This document shows, piece after piece, positions 51,134-60,190 of a DNA stretch of 64,000 nucleotides (positions are counted from its first letter, which is position 1; each line of letters starts with the position of its first letter). Below the pieces are notes generated by a model. The model searched no databases. It had not been told where the DNA came from and saw only the letters and a list, made by a program, of their open reading frames with translations. Position numbers and translations under genes: made by a program. Source of the stretch: Maricaulis sp963975345 (GTDB lineage Bacteria; Pseudomonadota; Alphaproteobacteria; Caulobacterales; Maricaulaceae). The stretch is taken from contig NZ_CAXBGE010000011.1 of assembly GCF_963975345.1 (NCBI RefSeq), positions 70,537 through 134,536 on the forward strand. Direction: 5' to 3'.

Positions 51134-53128
51134 ATGATCGCTGAACTCGGCCAGGCCGCCCTCATTCTCGCTTTTGTCGTTGCGCTCTTGCAGGCCGTGC
51201 TCGGTTTCACCGGGGTGGCGGTGCGCGATCCGGTCTTCCATCGCTTTGCGCGCTCGGGGGCGATTGTCCAGTTTGTGCTGGTGGCCTCGGCCTTTGCCTG
51301 TCTGACGGCACTGTTTGCGGTCTCGGATTTTTCCGTGATGGTGGTGGCGCAGAACTCACACACGCTGAAGCCCATGATTTACAAGCTCTCCGGCGTCTGG
51401 GGCAATCATGAGGGCTCGATGCTGCTATGGGCGCTGATCCTGACGGGCTATACGGCGGCGCTTTCCTTGCTGGGGCAGCATGTGGCGCCGCGGCTGATCA
51501 CGCTGACCTTTTCGGTGCAGTCGCTGATCACGGCCGCCTTCATCGCCTTCCTGATTTTCACCTCCAACCCGTTCGCGCGGCTGTTTCCGGTGCCGCTCGA
51601 CGGCGCCGACCTCAATCCGCTGCTGCAGGATCCCGGCTTGGCCTCGCATCCGCCGATGCTCTATGCCGGCTATGTCGGGTTTTCGATCACCTTCTCCTTT
51701 GCCGTTGCGGCCCTGATCGAAGGGCGTGTCGATGCGCGCTGGGCCCGGATCGTGCGGCCGTGGGCGCTGACCGCCTGGACCTTCCTCACGATCGGCATCG
51801 CGCTGGGCGCCAGCTGGGCCTATTACGAACTGGGCTGGGGCGGCTGGTGGGCTTGGGACCCAGTCGAAAATGCCTCGCTTATGCCTTGGCTGGCGGGCAC
51901 GGCCTTTATCCACTCGTTGCGGGTGATGGAAAAGCGCGACACGCTCAAGGCTTGGACGATCCTGCTGGCCTTGATCGCGTTTTCGCTGTCGCTGGCGGGC
52001 ACATTCCTGGTGCGGTCAGGCGTGCTGACATCGGTGCATGCTTTCGCCGTCGATCCGGAACGCGGTGTCTTCATTCTCGGCATCCTGATCCTGGTGATTG
52101 GCGGCTCGTTGACGCTGTACGGTCTGCGCGCCGGCCAGCTCAAACCGACCGGCGTGTTTGCCGAAGTCAGCCGCGAGAGCACGCTTCTGGTCAACAATCT
52201 CTTCCTCGCCGCCGCATGTGCTCTGGTTTTCTTCGGCACTTTCTATCCGCTCTTCATCACCACCGTCTCCGATGAGACGATCTCGATCGGGGCGCCATTT
52301 TATCACGCCACCTTCATCCCGATGATGGCGGTGTTATTCCTGCTGGTCCCGGTCAGCGTCATGCTGGCCTGGAAGCGTGGCAAGCTTGGTCCGATTGCCA
52401 AAAAGCTGACACCAGCCTTCATCGCCGCGATCGCCGCCGGCCTGATCGCTTTGTGGGTTGCCGAACGCGAAGCGATTGCCGGTGCGATCGGTACCGCGCT
52501 GGCCGTCTGGGTCGGGCTGGGGGTATTGCTCGATCTCAAATCGCGCGTGAAATTGTTTGAGATCGATTTCGCCGCCAGCTGGGCCCGGGCCAAACGCCTG
52601 CCGGCCGGTGTCTGGGCGATGACGGTGGCGCATTTCGGGCTCGCCGTGCTGATCTTCGCGGTCACCGGCGTCAGCGCTTGGAAGGACGAAACCAGCGCTT
52701 TCCTGATGCCCGGCCAGTCGCTGGAACTGGATGGTTATTCGATTGAACTGGTCGATGTCGTGCGCAGCGACCGCGAAAACTTCGTCTCTCAAGCCGGCAC
52801 GCTGGCGGTTTCGCGAAATGGCCGCGAACTCGGTCAGATGATCGCTGAACGGCGCTTCTACCCTGTGCGCGAAATGACGACCACGGAATCGGCGATCCGC
52901 ACCCGGCTCGACGGCGACCTCTACGCCACCATTGGTGAGGGCATTGAGGGGCGCGGTTGGCCGGTTCATGCCTATCTCTACCCGCTGGCGATCTGGCTGT
53001 GGATCGGTTCGGCCCTGTTGGCGCTTGGCGGACTCCTGGCGATCGGTGATCGCGGCCGGCGGGCGCTCTCAGCGCGTATTCCGGCAGCGCGCAAACCGGC
53101 GCCGTCCTACGAAGGGGGGATGGGATGA
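51134..53128 (+). CDS. ccmF: Heme lyase subunit CcmF
   Basis: A 664-residue membrane protein with about 15 helices. It has the WWD heme-handling signature in WGGWWAWDPVENASLMPWL and GVWGNHEGSMLLWALILTGY, plus RSGVLTSVHAFA. CcmF with CcmH/CcmI ligates heme to the Cys-x-x-Cys-His of apocytochrome c in the periplasm. It heads ccmF-ccmG-ccmH-ccmI, each overlapping or abutting the next. The usual ccmE is not immediately upstream. Confidence 0.95.
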   Translation: MIAELGQAALILAFVVALLQAVLGFTGVAVRDPVFHRFARSGAIVQFVLVASAFACLTALFAVSDFSVMVVAQNSHTLKPMIYKLSGVWGNHEGSMLLWALILTGYTAALSLLGQHVAPRLITLTFSVQSLITAAFIAFLIFTSNPFARLFPVPLDGADLNPLLQDPGLASHPPMLYAGYVGFSITFSFAVAALIEGRVDARWARIVRPWALTAWTFLTIGIALGASWAYYELGWGGWWAWDPVENASLMPWLAGTAFIHSLRVMEKRDTLKAWTILLALIAFSLSLAGTFLVRSGVLTSVHAFAVDPERGVFILGILILVIGGSLTLYGLRAGQLKPTGVFAEVSRESTLLVNNLFLAAACALVFFGTFYPLFITTVSDETISIGAPFYHATFIPMMAVLFLLVPVSVMLAWKRGKLGPIAKKLTPAFIAAIAAGLIALWVAEREAIAGAIGTALAVWVGLGVLLDLKSRVKLFEIDFAASWARAKRLPAGVWAMTVAHFGLAVLIFAVTGVSAWKDETSAFLMPGQSLELDGYSIELVDVVRSDRENFVSQAGTLAVSRNGRELGQMIAERRFYPVREMTTTESAIRTRLDGDLYATIGEGIEGRGWPVHAYLYPLAIWLWIGSALLALGGLLAIGDRGRRALSARIPAARKPAPSYEGGMG

Positions 53129-53661
53129 TGGGACGCTGGCTCGCCTTTATCCCGCTGGTCGTGTTCGCCGTGATGGCGTTGTATTTCGGCATGGGGCTGC
53201 GCGAAGATCCCAGCGCGATCCCGTCGCAATTGATCGACGAACCTTTGCCGGCCTTTGATCTGGCCCCGGTTGCCGGTAGCGAGCAGGGCCTGTCGAATGC
53301 CGATCTGGCCGGGCATGTCAGTCTGGTCAATGTGTTCGGGTCCTGGTGTCCGCCGTGTGCGATTGAACACCCGATGTTGATGCAGATTGCCCGCAGCGGC
53401 GTCGTGCCGATCTATGGCGTTGATTGGCGCGACACGCCCGAGGCCGGTGCCGCTTGGCTGGCGCGTCATGGCAATCCCTATACCGCCGTCGGTCTCGACC
53501 CGGAGAGCCATCTGGCGATTGATCTGGGCATAACCGGCGCGCCGGAAAGCTTCCTGGTCGATGCCGCGGGGCGCGTGCGCTACCGCCATGTCGGTATGAT
53601 CACTCAAGCGGATTGGACCGAGACGATCCTGCCCCTGATCCGGGAGCTGGACGCCTCATGA
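53125..53661 (+). CDS. ccmG: Thiol:disulfide interchange protein CcmG/DsbE
   Basis: A 178-residue membrane-anchored thioredoxin-like protein. An N-terminal helix (5-23) is followed by the active site W-C-P-P-C in FGSWCPPCAIEHP, with the cis-Pro region (GAPESFLV). It keeps the apocytochrome heme-site cysteines reduced. It overlaps ccmF and ccmH by 4 bp each. Confidence 0.94.
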   Translation: MMGRWLAFIPLVVFAVMALYFGMGLREDPSAIPSQLIDEPLPAFDLAPVAGSEQGLSNADLAGHVSLVNVFGSWCPPCAIEHPMLMQIARSGVVPIYGVDWRDTPEAGAAWLARHGNPYTAVGLDPESHLAIDLGITGAPESFLVDAAGRVRYRHVGMITQADWTETILPLIRELDAS

Positions 53662-54125
53662 TGCGCGCTCTGATCGCCTGCCTCGCTCTCGCTTTGGCTC
53701 TGACATCTGCCGCCTTGGCCGCGCCATCGCCGGACGAGGCTTTTGCCGATGCCGCGACGGAACACCGGGCGCGCGGGCTCTACACACAATTGCGCTGCGT
53801 CGTCTGCCAAAGCCAGAGCATTGACGAATCCGGCGCGTCGCTGGCGCAGGACATGCGCATCGTCGTGCGCGAACGCCTCGTCGCTGGCGATACCGACGCT
53901 GAAATTCTCGACTATATGCAGGCGCGCTATGGCGATTACGTGCTGATGCTGCCGCCCTTGCAAGCCAATACGCTGGTACTTTGGGGCTTGCCGTTTTTCA
54001 TTCTGCTGCTGGGCGGTGTGTTGATCGTCGTCTATGTCCGGCGTCAGGCCCGCGGGCTGGCGTCCGAGCTGAGCCCGGAAGAAGAGGCCGAACTGGCCGC
54101 CCTGATGGATGAGGAGGGCCAGTAA
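53658..54125 (+). CDS. ccmH: Cytochrome c-type biogenesis protein CcmH (CcmL type)
   Basis: A 155-residue protein. A signal peptide (ALTSAALAAPSP) precedes the L-R-C-x-x-C-Q motif (LRCVVCQSQS) and a C-terminal membrane helix. It is the short, one-domain form, with the TPR domain split off as ccmI. It reduces or holds apocytochrome for CcmF. Start 53658 lies in an ATGA with the ccmG stop; the frame runs open to 53613 inside ccmG. Confidence 0.93.
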   Translation: MMRALIACLALALALTSAALAAPSPDEAFADAATEHRARGLYTQLRCVVCQSQSIDESGASLAQDMRIVVRERLVAGDTDAEILDYMQARYGDYVLMLPPLQANTLVLWGLPFFILLLGGVLIVVYVRRQARGLASELSPEEEAELAALMDEEGQ

Positions 54126-54955
54126 TGCTGTGGATCCTGATTGCCGTAATGGCCAGCCTGACCGTCGCTGCTCTGGTGCTGCCCTTCATGCGCCGCAAGA
54201 CGGAGACCGAGGATGACGGGCTGGGTGCCTTCGCGGGCCAGCTCGAGGAATTGAAGCGCGACGGCGAACTCGGCCTGATCGCCCCCGACGAAGTGCGCGC
54301 AGCTGAGATCGACATCAAGCGCCGCCTGCTGGCGGCGTCCGGGCAGGCCGACACTGAGGAACGGCCGAGCCCGCTGCTGCGCCAAGTGGCGATCATCGCC
54401 TGTGGGCTTGGCGGCATGGCGGCGGTCGCGATCTATATGATGGTCGGCACGCCGCAGCCGCTGGTCGCAGACGAGCCGGCGCCAGTTGAGGTCTCGGCCG
54501 AGATGCGCGATGTGCTCGACCAGGTCGAAGCCCTGGCGGCGCAGATGGCGGCGAATCCCGGCGACGCCCAAGGCTGGGCCGTGCTCGGCCAAGCCTATCT
54601 CAGCCTTGGCCGCTATAGCGAGGCAGCCAATGCCTTCGATCAGGCGATCAACATTGTGCCGGACTCGGCCTTCCTGTTCGCCTCGCTCGGTCAAGCGCTC
54701 TTGTTTGATGCGAATGGTACGATGACGCCGGCGGCGCGTGAAGCCTTTGCCCGTGCCCTCGATGTCGATCCAACGGATGTGCGGGCGCGCTTCTTCATGG
54801 CTGAGGCGCTGTATCAATCGGGTGAGACCGAGGCGGCGATTGCGGCTTGGCAGGCTCTATTGGCCGGGGCGCCGCCGGATGCCGCCTATCGCGGCATGAT
54901 CGAGGCGAGGCTGGCCGCGCTCACGCCTCAAGCGGAAACCCACGAGCCGGAATAG
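54125..54955 (+). CDS. ccmI: Cytochrome c maturation protein CcmI (TPR)
   Basis: A 276-residue protein. Two membrane helices (about 2-22 and 88-108) flank a cytoplasmic stretch with the CcmI-type QLEELKRDGELGLI. The periplasmic part carries TPRs (GWAVLGQAYLSLGRYSEAANAFDQAI). The TPR domain binds the C-terminal helix of apocytochrome c and hands it to CcmF/H. It starts on the last base of the ccmH stop (54125), so coupling is tight. Confidence 0.93.
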   Translation: MLWILIAVMASLTVAALVLPFMRRKTETEDDGLGAFAGQLEELKRDGELGLIAPDEVRAAEIDIKRRLLAASGQADTEERPSPLLRQVAIIACGLGGMAAVAIYMMVGTPQPLVADEPAPVEVSAEMRDVLDQVEALAAQMAANPGDAQGWAVLGQAYLSLGRYSEAANAFDQAINIVPDSAFLFASLGQALLFDANGTMTPAAREAFARALDVDPTDVRARFFMAEALYQSGETEAAIAAWQALLAGAPPDAAYRGMIEARLAALTPQAETHEPE

Positions 54956-55006
54956 GGCCCTTGCGAGTGAGTTAGGGGCGGGGTGAATACTGAACAGCCG
55001 ACTGTG

Positions 55007-55222
55007 TCAGTTAAGATCGCGGTCCTGAAAATTCTGCACCGGACGTGCCCCATCGTCGCGCACCCAGCTGACGAACATTTCGAGTTGCCGGTCGGCTTCA
55101 ATCTGGACTTGGTCGGGTAGCTGTGTCGCATTTGCGATCTGATCGCGGACCGTCGCAGGGCAGGCCATGGCAATCATCCAGGCCCCCGCGACCGCTGCGA
55201 GCACATATATACCGTTTTTCAT
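55007..55222 (-). CDS. Small exported or membrane-anchored protein, unknown
   Basis: A 71-residue protein. An N-terminal hydrophobic segment (GIYVLAAVAGAWMIAMACP) could be a signal peptide or anchor with a Cys near its end. The rest is acidic and polar, ending FQDRDLN. GGGGAGG lies about 7 bp before the ATG at 55222. I do not recognise a family. It is convergent with ccmI and divergent from the histidine kinase. Confidence 0.6.
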   Translation of the reverse strand: MKNGIYVLAAVAGAWMIAMACPATVRDQIANATQLPDQVQIEADRQLEMFVSWVRDDGARPVQNFQDRDLN

Positions 55223-55531
55223 CAACGCCTCCCCAGCCGTGACTCACCACAGGTGATGCATTACAGAACCTTAATATTGCTGGCCGGTCCATCCCGAGGA
55301 TCGATAAAACGGTCGGTTTTTCACGATATATCGGATCGGAAAGCGGGTTTTCGACGATGATCGACCGGTCAAACGCCGGAGAGCGGCGCGGGCGTGCAAT
55401 CGCAACCGGTCATAAAAGATTGCAATACCGCCAGCTCTGGCTTTGGAAATGCGAAAGACTGTCGCTATAACGTGCGCGGCAAACAGGCCCGATTCGGGTG
55501 AATCGAAGCCAATCTTCCAGATGGATGCTCG
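55223..55531. other. Intergenic region between divergent small gene and histidine kinase
   Basis: No gene is visible. It contains a perfect 10-bp palindrome CGATATATCG (55324-55333) and AT-richer stretches that could hold promoters for both genes. No -35/-10 pair stands out. Confidence 0.4.
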
Positions 55532-57574
55532 ATGCCGACAGAACAGAACAAGCGCGATGCATCGGACCAAACGGACGCGCACCGGGCGATTCTCGATCTG
55601 GTTCGCTTGGGCACGGTCGGCGAGTCCGACCATGACCGCGCAATCGGCGAAATTCTGCAACGTCTCAAGACCTATTTTGATCTGCCGCGCGTCGCCGTCT
55701 GCCTGATTGATTCCGGGCTCTATTCCGTCAAATGCCTGATCGATGATACCGACGTCTATCATGTCGGTGATGTGCTGCCATTGGCCGGCAGTTGGTGCGA
55801 GCAAGTAGTTGCGCAGAGCCAATCCGTTCTGGCCGTATGCCGACAGGAGGGGGATTTTTCAACCTATCCCGGATTGCTCACCGGCAATGCGCTGACATAT
55901 GCCGGCGCACCGATCAGGGTGGGAGGACAATTTCTGGGCACACTGAATGTGACGGCGTCCGAGGCTCGAAGTGTTGCCTTCGACGCGGGCGATGGGGAGG
56001 TGTTGGATGTGGCGGCGGCCCTGGTCGGGCATCATCTTTCACTGCAACGCGCCGAACAGCGTTTTGAACTGGCCATGCGCGGTTCAAGTGTCGGCTTTTG
56101 GGAGTGGGATGTGCGCACGGACGCCATTTTCTGGTCGCCACGTTACCTGGAGATACTGGACCTCGATGGCAAGGATGTGGATCGTACGATCCAGGGGTTT
56201 CAGGCCCGGCAACACCCCGATGATCGTGCGCGAATTGCCGAAGCGATTCAGGCGCATCTTGAGCGCCGTGAGCCGTATGACATCGAATACAGGCTGCGCC
56301 GGCAGGATGGTGACTATATCTGGGTTCATGCCCGCGGTCAGGCGGATTGGGATTCATTCGGTGTGCCGCAACGTATGGCTGGCTCGGTCGACGATATCAC
56401 CTCCCGGAAGTTGGCCGACAGCGCGCTGTTGAAGAGCGAAGAACGCTATGAGCTCGCGGTCAAGGGAACCGGCGTTGGCATTTGGGATTGGGATGTCGCG
56501 TCAGGGGAAGTGTTCTGGTCCGACCAGTTATTGAGCATGTTGGGGGATGGTGACTCGCAGCCCCGCCAATCGATCGAGAGTTTTGGTGAACGGATCCACG
56601 AAGAGGATCGCCCGGCCGTGATGGCGCTGCTGCAAAGCCATTTGGACGGAAAAGCTGATTACAGGATCGAATATCGCACCCGCCTTCCCAATGGGCAGAC
56701 GATCTGGGTGCATACGCGTGGTCAGGCCGCTTGGGACGCTGCGGGCCAGCCTGTGCGCATGGCAGGCTCGTGTCACGACATCACCGCTCGCAAGACCGCC
56801 GAATTGCAAATTCAACAACAGGGCGAGGAGTTGCAGCGGACCAATCGGGAGCTGGAACAATTCGCCGCCATCGCGTCGCATGACCTGCAAGAACCCCTGC
56901 GCAAGATTTCCAGCTTCGGCGCCCTGCTGACGCGCGACTATTCCGACCGGCTTGATGATCGTGGCCGGGTGCTGATCGACCGCATGGTTGATGGTGCCCA
57001 GCGGCTAAGGCAACTGGTTCAGGACCTGCTGGGCTATTCGCGGTCATCCAATGATGCGATGAAAATTGACGAGGTTCCGCTCGCAGCCCTGATCGCGGAA
57101 GTCAGCAATGATTTCGAGGTTGTGATCGGCGAAATCGGCGCCGTCATCGAGTGTGAGAGCGATGCGGTGCTGCTCGGCGACCGCGTGATGTTGCACCAGC
57201 TGTTCCAGAATCTATTGAGCAATGCGCTGAAATATCGCAGCGATGCAGCGCCACATATCCGCATCTTCGCCGACCGGTTGGACGAGAGCGCCTGTTGGCG
57301 TCTGCGCGTCGAGGACAATGGAATTGGCTTTTCGAGTCGCCACGCAAAACGGGTGTTTGAAATCTTCAAGCGCTTGCATCCGCGCGACCAATATCCGGGC
57401 ACCGGGATCGGGCTCGCCCTGTGTCAGCGTGTGGCCGAACGCCATGGTGGCCGAATCTGGGCCGAGAGCGAGCCCGGCCAGGGCACGCGTATCCAGATCG
57501 ACTGGCCATTCGCGCCCGGCGATGGCCTGGCGGCGGTACAGACGAAACCAGCCGGACCTGCCGATGGTAAATAA
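55532..57574 (+). CDS. GAF-PAS-PAS sensor histidine kinase
   Basis: A 680-residue soluble kinase. A GAF domain covers about 15-175. Two related PAS_3 domains follow (about 178-300 and 305-430), each with an A-x-x-G-x-x-V-G-x-W-x-W-D-V start and an IWVH(A/T)RGQA end. HisKA has the phospho-accepting His450 (ASHDLQEPLRK). The HATPase domain has N and G boxes (LLSNALKY, DNGIGF, GTGIGLAL). No membrane helix is present, so it senses a cytoplasmic or diffusible cue. No response regulator is adjacent, so it is an orphan kinase. The HisKA/HATPase pair resembles phytochrome-like or LOV-kinase output modules. Confidence 0.92.
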   Translation: MPTEQNKRDASDQTDAHRAILDLVRLGTVGESDHDRAIGEILQRLKTYFDLPRVAVCLIDSGLYSVKCLIDDTDVYHVGDVLPLAGSWCEQVVAQSQSVLAVCRQEGDFSTYPGLLTGNALTYAGAPIRVGGQFLGTLNVTASEARSVAFDAGDGEVLDVAAALVGHHLSLQRAEQRFELAMRGSSVGFWEWDVRTDAIFWSPRYLEILDLDGKDVDRTIQGFQARQHPDDRARIAEAIQAHLERREPYDIEYRLRRQDGDYIWVHARGQADWDSFGVPQRMAGSVDDITSRKLADSALLKSEERYELAVKGTGVGIWDWDVASGEVFWSDQLLSMLGDGDSQPRQSIESFGERIHEEDRPAVMALLQSHLDGKADYRIEYRTRLPNGQTIWVHTRGQAAWDAAGQPVRMAGSCHDITARKTAELQIQQQGEELQRTNRELEQFAAIASHDLQEPLRKISSFGALLTRDYSDRLDDRGRVLIDRMVDGAQRLRQLVQDLLGYSRSSNDAMKIDEVPLAALIAEVSNDFEVVIGEIGAVIECESDAVLLGDRVMLHQLFQNLLSNALKYRSDAAPHIRIFADRLDESACWRLRVEDNGIGFSSRHAKRVFEIFKRLHPRDQYPGTGIGLALCQRVAERHGGRIWAESEPGQGTRIQIDWPFAPGDGLAAVQTKPAGPADGK

Positions 57575-57663
57575 TGATGTGCCTGATGCAGTGAGATGAT
57601 CGACATTTCGCCGCGACGGCCCCATCTTTCTCGCAACCACGATCCAACAATGAGTCTGACCCT

Positions 57664-58572
57664 ATGAAGCTTGATAACGCTGCCATGACGCGATCCATGG
57701 CGATTGTCCGAACATGGGGCACGCTCAACTGGGCCAGTGTTTTTTCGGTTATTCTCTATCCCGTTCTGGGGCTTGCGCTGTTGGTGACGATGGTCGTGCT
57801 CGGCCTGGCACTTGACGGTTTGACCCTGCGCTGGTGGTACGCACCGCTCGGCCTCGGGGTCATGGCGGCAACGATTTTCCTCTGCAATATGGGAATCGGT
57901 CCCCTGCACCGGATCTGGCAGCACCGTGCCGGCGAGATCAAATGGCCGGCCCAGGTGATCTTCATGTTCAATTGCATTCTCGCCATGCAGGGATCGTTGA
58001 AAGACTGGGTCAATTACCATTCCCAGCATCACCGCTTCGCGGATAATCCTGGTGATCCGCATAATCCGCTCGAGAGCAAGGTTTGGGCCTGGATGGGCTG
58101 GATTTTGTGGCGCGACGCGGCTGATCTGGAACGCCCGATGCCGATGTGGCTGAAGGAGAACAAGGTCGTGCTGTTCGCCGACCGTTTTCACATCTCGCTC
58201 TCGCTGGTGATGCATTTCCTGGTTCCGGCGCTGATCTACCTCGCCGTGGCCCTGAGCGGTGGCTCCCTGATCTTGCTCGCCTTGCTGCATGCCTGCGTCA
58301 TTATCGGCCGCGGCATCCAGTTCCACGCCACCACGCTGGGCGTGAATGTGTTCGGCCATATGGATACGCCAAAATGGGTCGATTATCTGCTGGCGCTGCT
58401 GACCGGCGGCGAAGCCCTGCACGATCATCATCATGAATTTCCGCGCAGCGCGCTGCATTTGCCCAAGCGTGGGATCTGGAACCGGATTGTCGATTATAAC
58501 GGCACCATGTTGCTGGTGCTGCGCCGGCTTGGACTGGCAAAGAATCTGGAGATCGCACCGCAATTCGCGTGA
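57664..58572 (+). CDS. Membrane fatty acid desaturase (delta-9, acyl-CoA/lipid type)
   Basis: A 302-residue membrane protein. It has the three histidine clusters of the type 1 desaturases: HRIWQHR, HSQHH and HDHHHEFPRSA, with two or more helix pairs between them. It introduces a cis double bond into fatty-acyl chains using di-iron and O2 and adjusts membrane fluidity. It lies 89 bp after the histidine kinase, which might regulate it (inference). A strong terminator follows. Confidence 0.9.
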   Translation: MKLDNAAMTRSMAIVRTWGTLNWASVFSVILYPVLGLALLVTMVVLGLALDGLTLRWWYAPLGLGVMAATIFLCNMGIGPLHRIWQHRAGEIKWPAQVIFMFNCILAMQGSLKDWVNYHSQHHRFADNPGDPHNPLESKVWAWMGWILWRDAADLERPMPMWLKENKVVLFADRFHISLSLVMHFLVPALIYLAVALSGGSLILLALLHACVIIGRGIQFHATTLGVNVFGHMDTPKWVDYLLALLTGGEALHDHHHEFPRSALHLPKRGIWNRIVDYNGTMLLVLRRLGLAKNLEIAPQFA

Positions 58573-59003
58573 CGCGTCTGCAGCTTGCAAATCTTTGAGC
58601 CCCGGCAAGCCTGCCGGGGCTTTTGTTTGTCCGCCACGCACCCAGTGAATACGCGATGGCTCGCCGGTGTGCCCAAGCCGGGCATGCGTTTTCGTTCAAC
58701 TGACCCGATCAAGCTCGATTTCTGCCCCGGCATCGCTTAAGCTATGGGGCACGTCTTGCGAGCTCCTAGCCTGGCCTTATGTCGGCCGGATCGGGCTGAG
58801 ACGCGGGTTTCTGCCCCCGAACCGAATTTGCATCCCGTATATGCGAAAACGGAAGTTGAGCCCTGCTGCGTTGGCGCTGACTTTTAACTGAAAAGGCCAT
58901 TTTGAAGCATGGACCGAGTGGCCGTTCGACGTTAGCGTCTGGGTAGAAGTATCATACCGAATGTTCGATTACGAGAACAGCTTGCGACAGATTGGGGAGA
59001 TAA
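58573..59003. other. Intergenic region before the acyl-CoA dehydrogenase operon
   Basis: After the desaturase terminator no gene is seen. A perfect 10-bp palindrome CGAATGTTCG (58958-58967) lies 36 bp before the next ATG and is a candidate operator. A GGGGAG ribosome site precedes 59004. Confidence 0.45.
58598..58624 (+). terminator. Rho-independent terminator of the desaturase gene
   Basis: AGCCCCGGCA (58598-58607) pairs perfectly with TGCCGGGGCT (58612-58621) around loop AGCC, followed by TTTGTTTG. Confidence 0.9.
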
Positions 59004-60179
59004 ATGCCGGATCTTGAAACTTTCCGTGCCGAGACCTGCGCTTGGCTTGAAGCCAATTGCCCGGCCGAAATGCGCCGTCCGATGAAGGATGAAAGCGATG
59101 CCGTTTGGGGTGGGCGCAATCCGGTCTTCCAGTCGGAGGCACAAAAAACCTGGCTTGACCGCATGGCCGCCAAGGGCTGGACCGTGCCGGAATGGCCGAC
59201 GGCTTATGGCGGCGGCGGTTTGTCCAAAGCCGAGGCCAAGGTTTTGCGCGAAGAAATGGGACGCATCAAGGCGCGCTCGCCCTTGCTTTCCTTCGGCATC
59301 TGGATGCTCGGGCCAGCGCTTTTGAAATACGGCAATGAAGAGCAAAAGCTCGAACATCTTCCCAAGATCGCCCGCGGCGAGATCCGCTGGGCCCAGGGTT
59401 ACTCGGAGCCCAATGCCGGCTCGGACCTCGCCGCCTTGATGACAAGATGCGAAGATCAGGGCGATCATTACCTGGTCAATGGTCAGAAAATCTGGACCTC
59501 TTATGCCGATCAGGCCGACTGGATTTTCGTGCTGGTCCGCACCGATTTTGCCGCCAAGAAGCATGAGGGTATCAGCTTCATCCTCGTCGACATGGATCAG
59601 GCCGGTGTCACCACCAAGCCGATCAAGTTGATCTCTGGCAAATCGCCCTTCTGCGAGACTTTCTTCGATGATGCCCGCGCCGAGAAGAAAAACCTCGTCG
59701 GCGATCTCAACAAGGGTTGGACGATCGCCAAATACTTGCTCACCCATGAGCGTGAAATGATTGGTGGCACCGGAGCCGGATCCGGTGCGATGCGGCCGAT
59801 GGGTGATGTCGCGATCCAGCAGGTCGGTCTCAATGAGCATGGCCAACTGGCCGATCCGATCCTGCGCACGGATGTCGCACGGGCCGAGATCGATGGTCTG
59901 GCCTTCCTGTCGACGTTGGAGCGCGTCACCGAAGAGGCCAAGTCGGGCCAGGGCGTCGGCGCCAATTCCTCCATGCTGAAATATTACGGCACCGAGCTGA
60001 ACAAGCGCCGCCTCGAATTGATGATGGATGGCTCTGGCCATGACGCTCTGGAATGGGATGGTGATGGCGATGTGGCGCGGCACTGGTTGCGCACCAAGGC
60101 CAATTCGATCGAGGGCGGAACCTCCGAGGTCCAGCTCAACATCATTTCCAAACGCATTCTCGACCTGCCGAGCGCCTGA
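59004..60179 (+). CDS. Acyl-CoA dehydrogenase (large subunit-like)
   Basis: A 391-residue FAD enzyme. It has YSEPNAGSDLAAL (FAD loop), GQKIWTSYADQADW, and a late SIEGGTSEVQLNII. A position where many dehydrogenases carry the catalytic Glu (Y-E-G-T) is E-G-G-T here. The sequence fits the larger partner of two-subunit dehydrogenases (pimeloyl-CoA or steroid side-chain types). The next gene is a second dehydrogenase 11 bp downstream, so an alpha2beta2 enzyme is likely (inference). It heads a five-gene operon. Confidence 0.88.
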   Translation: MPDLETFRAETCAWLEANCPAEMRRPMKDESDAVWGGRNPVFQSEAQKTWLDRMAAKGWTVPEWPTAYGGGGLSKAEAKVLREEMGRIKARSPLLSFGIWMLGPALLKYGNEEQKLEHLPKIARGEIRWAQGYSEPNAGSDLAALMTRCEDQGDHYLVNGQKIWTSYADQADWIFVLVRTDFAAKKHEGISFILVDMDQAGVTTKPIKLISGKSPFCETFFDDARAEKKNLVGDLNKGWTIAKYLLTHEREMIGGTGAGSGAMRPMGDVAIQQVGLNEHGQLADPILRTDVARAEIDGLAFLSTLERVTEEAKSGQGVGANSSMLKYYGTELNKRRLELMMDGSGHDALEWDGDGDVARHWLRTKANSIEGGTSEVQLNIISKRILDLPSA

Positions 60180-60190
60180 GGAGACATCAC

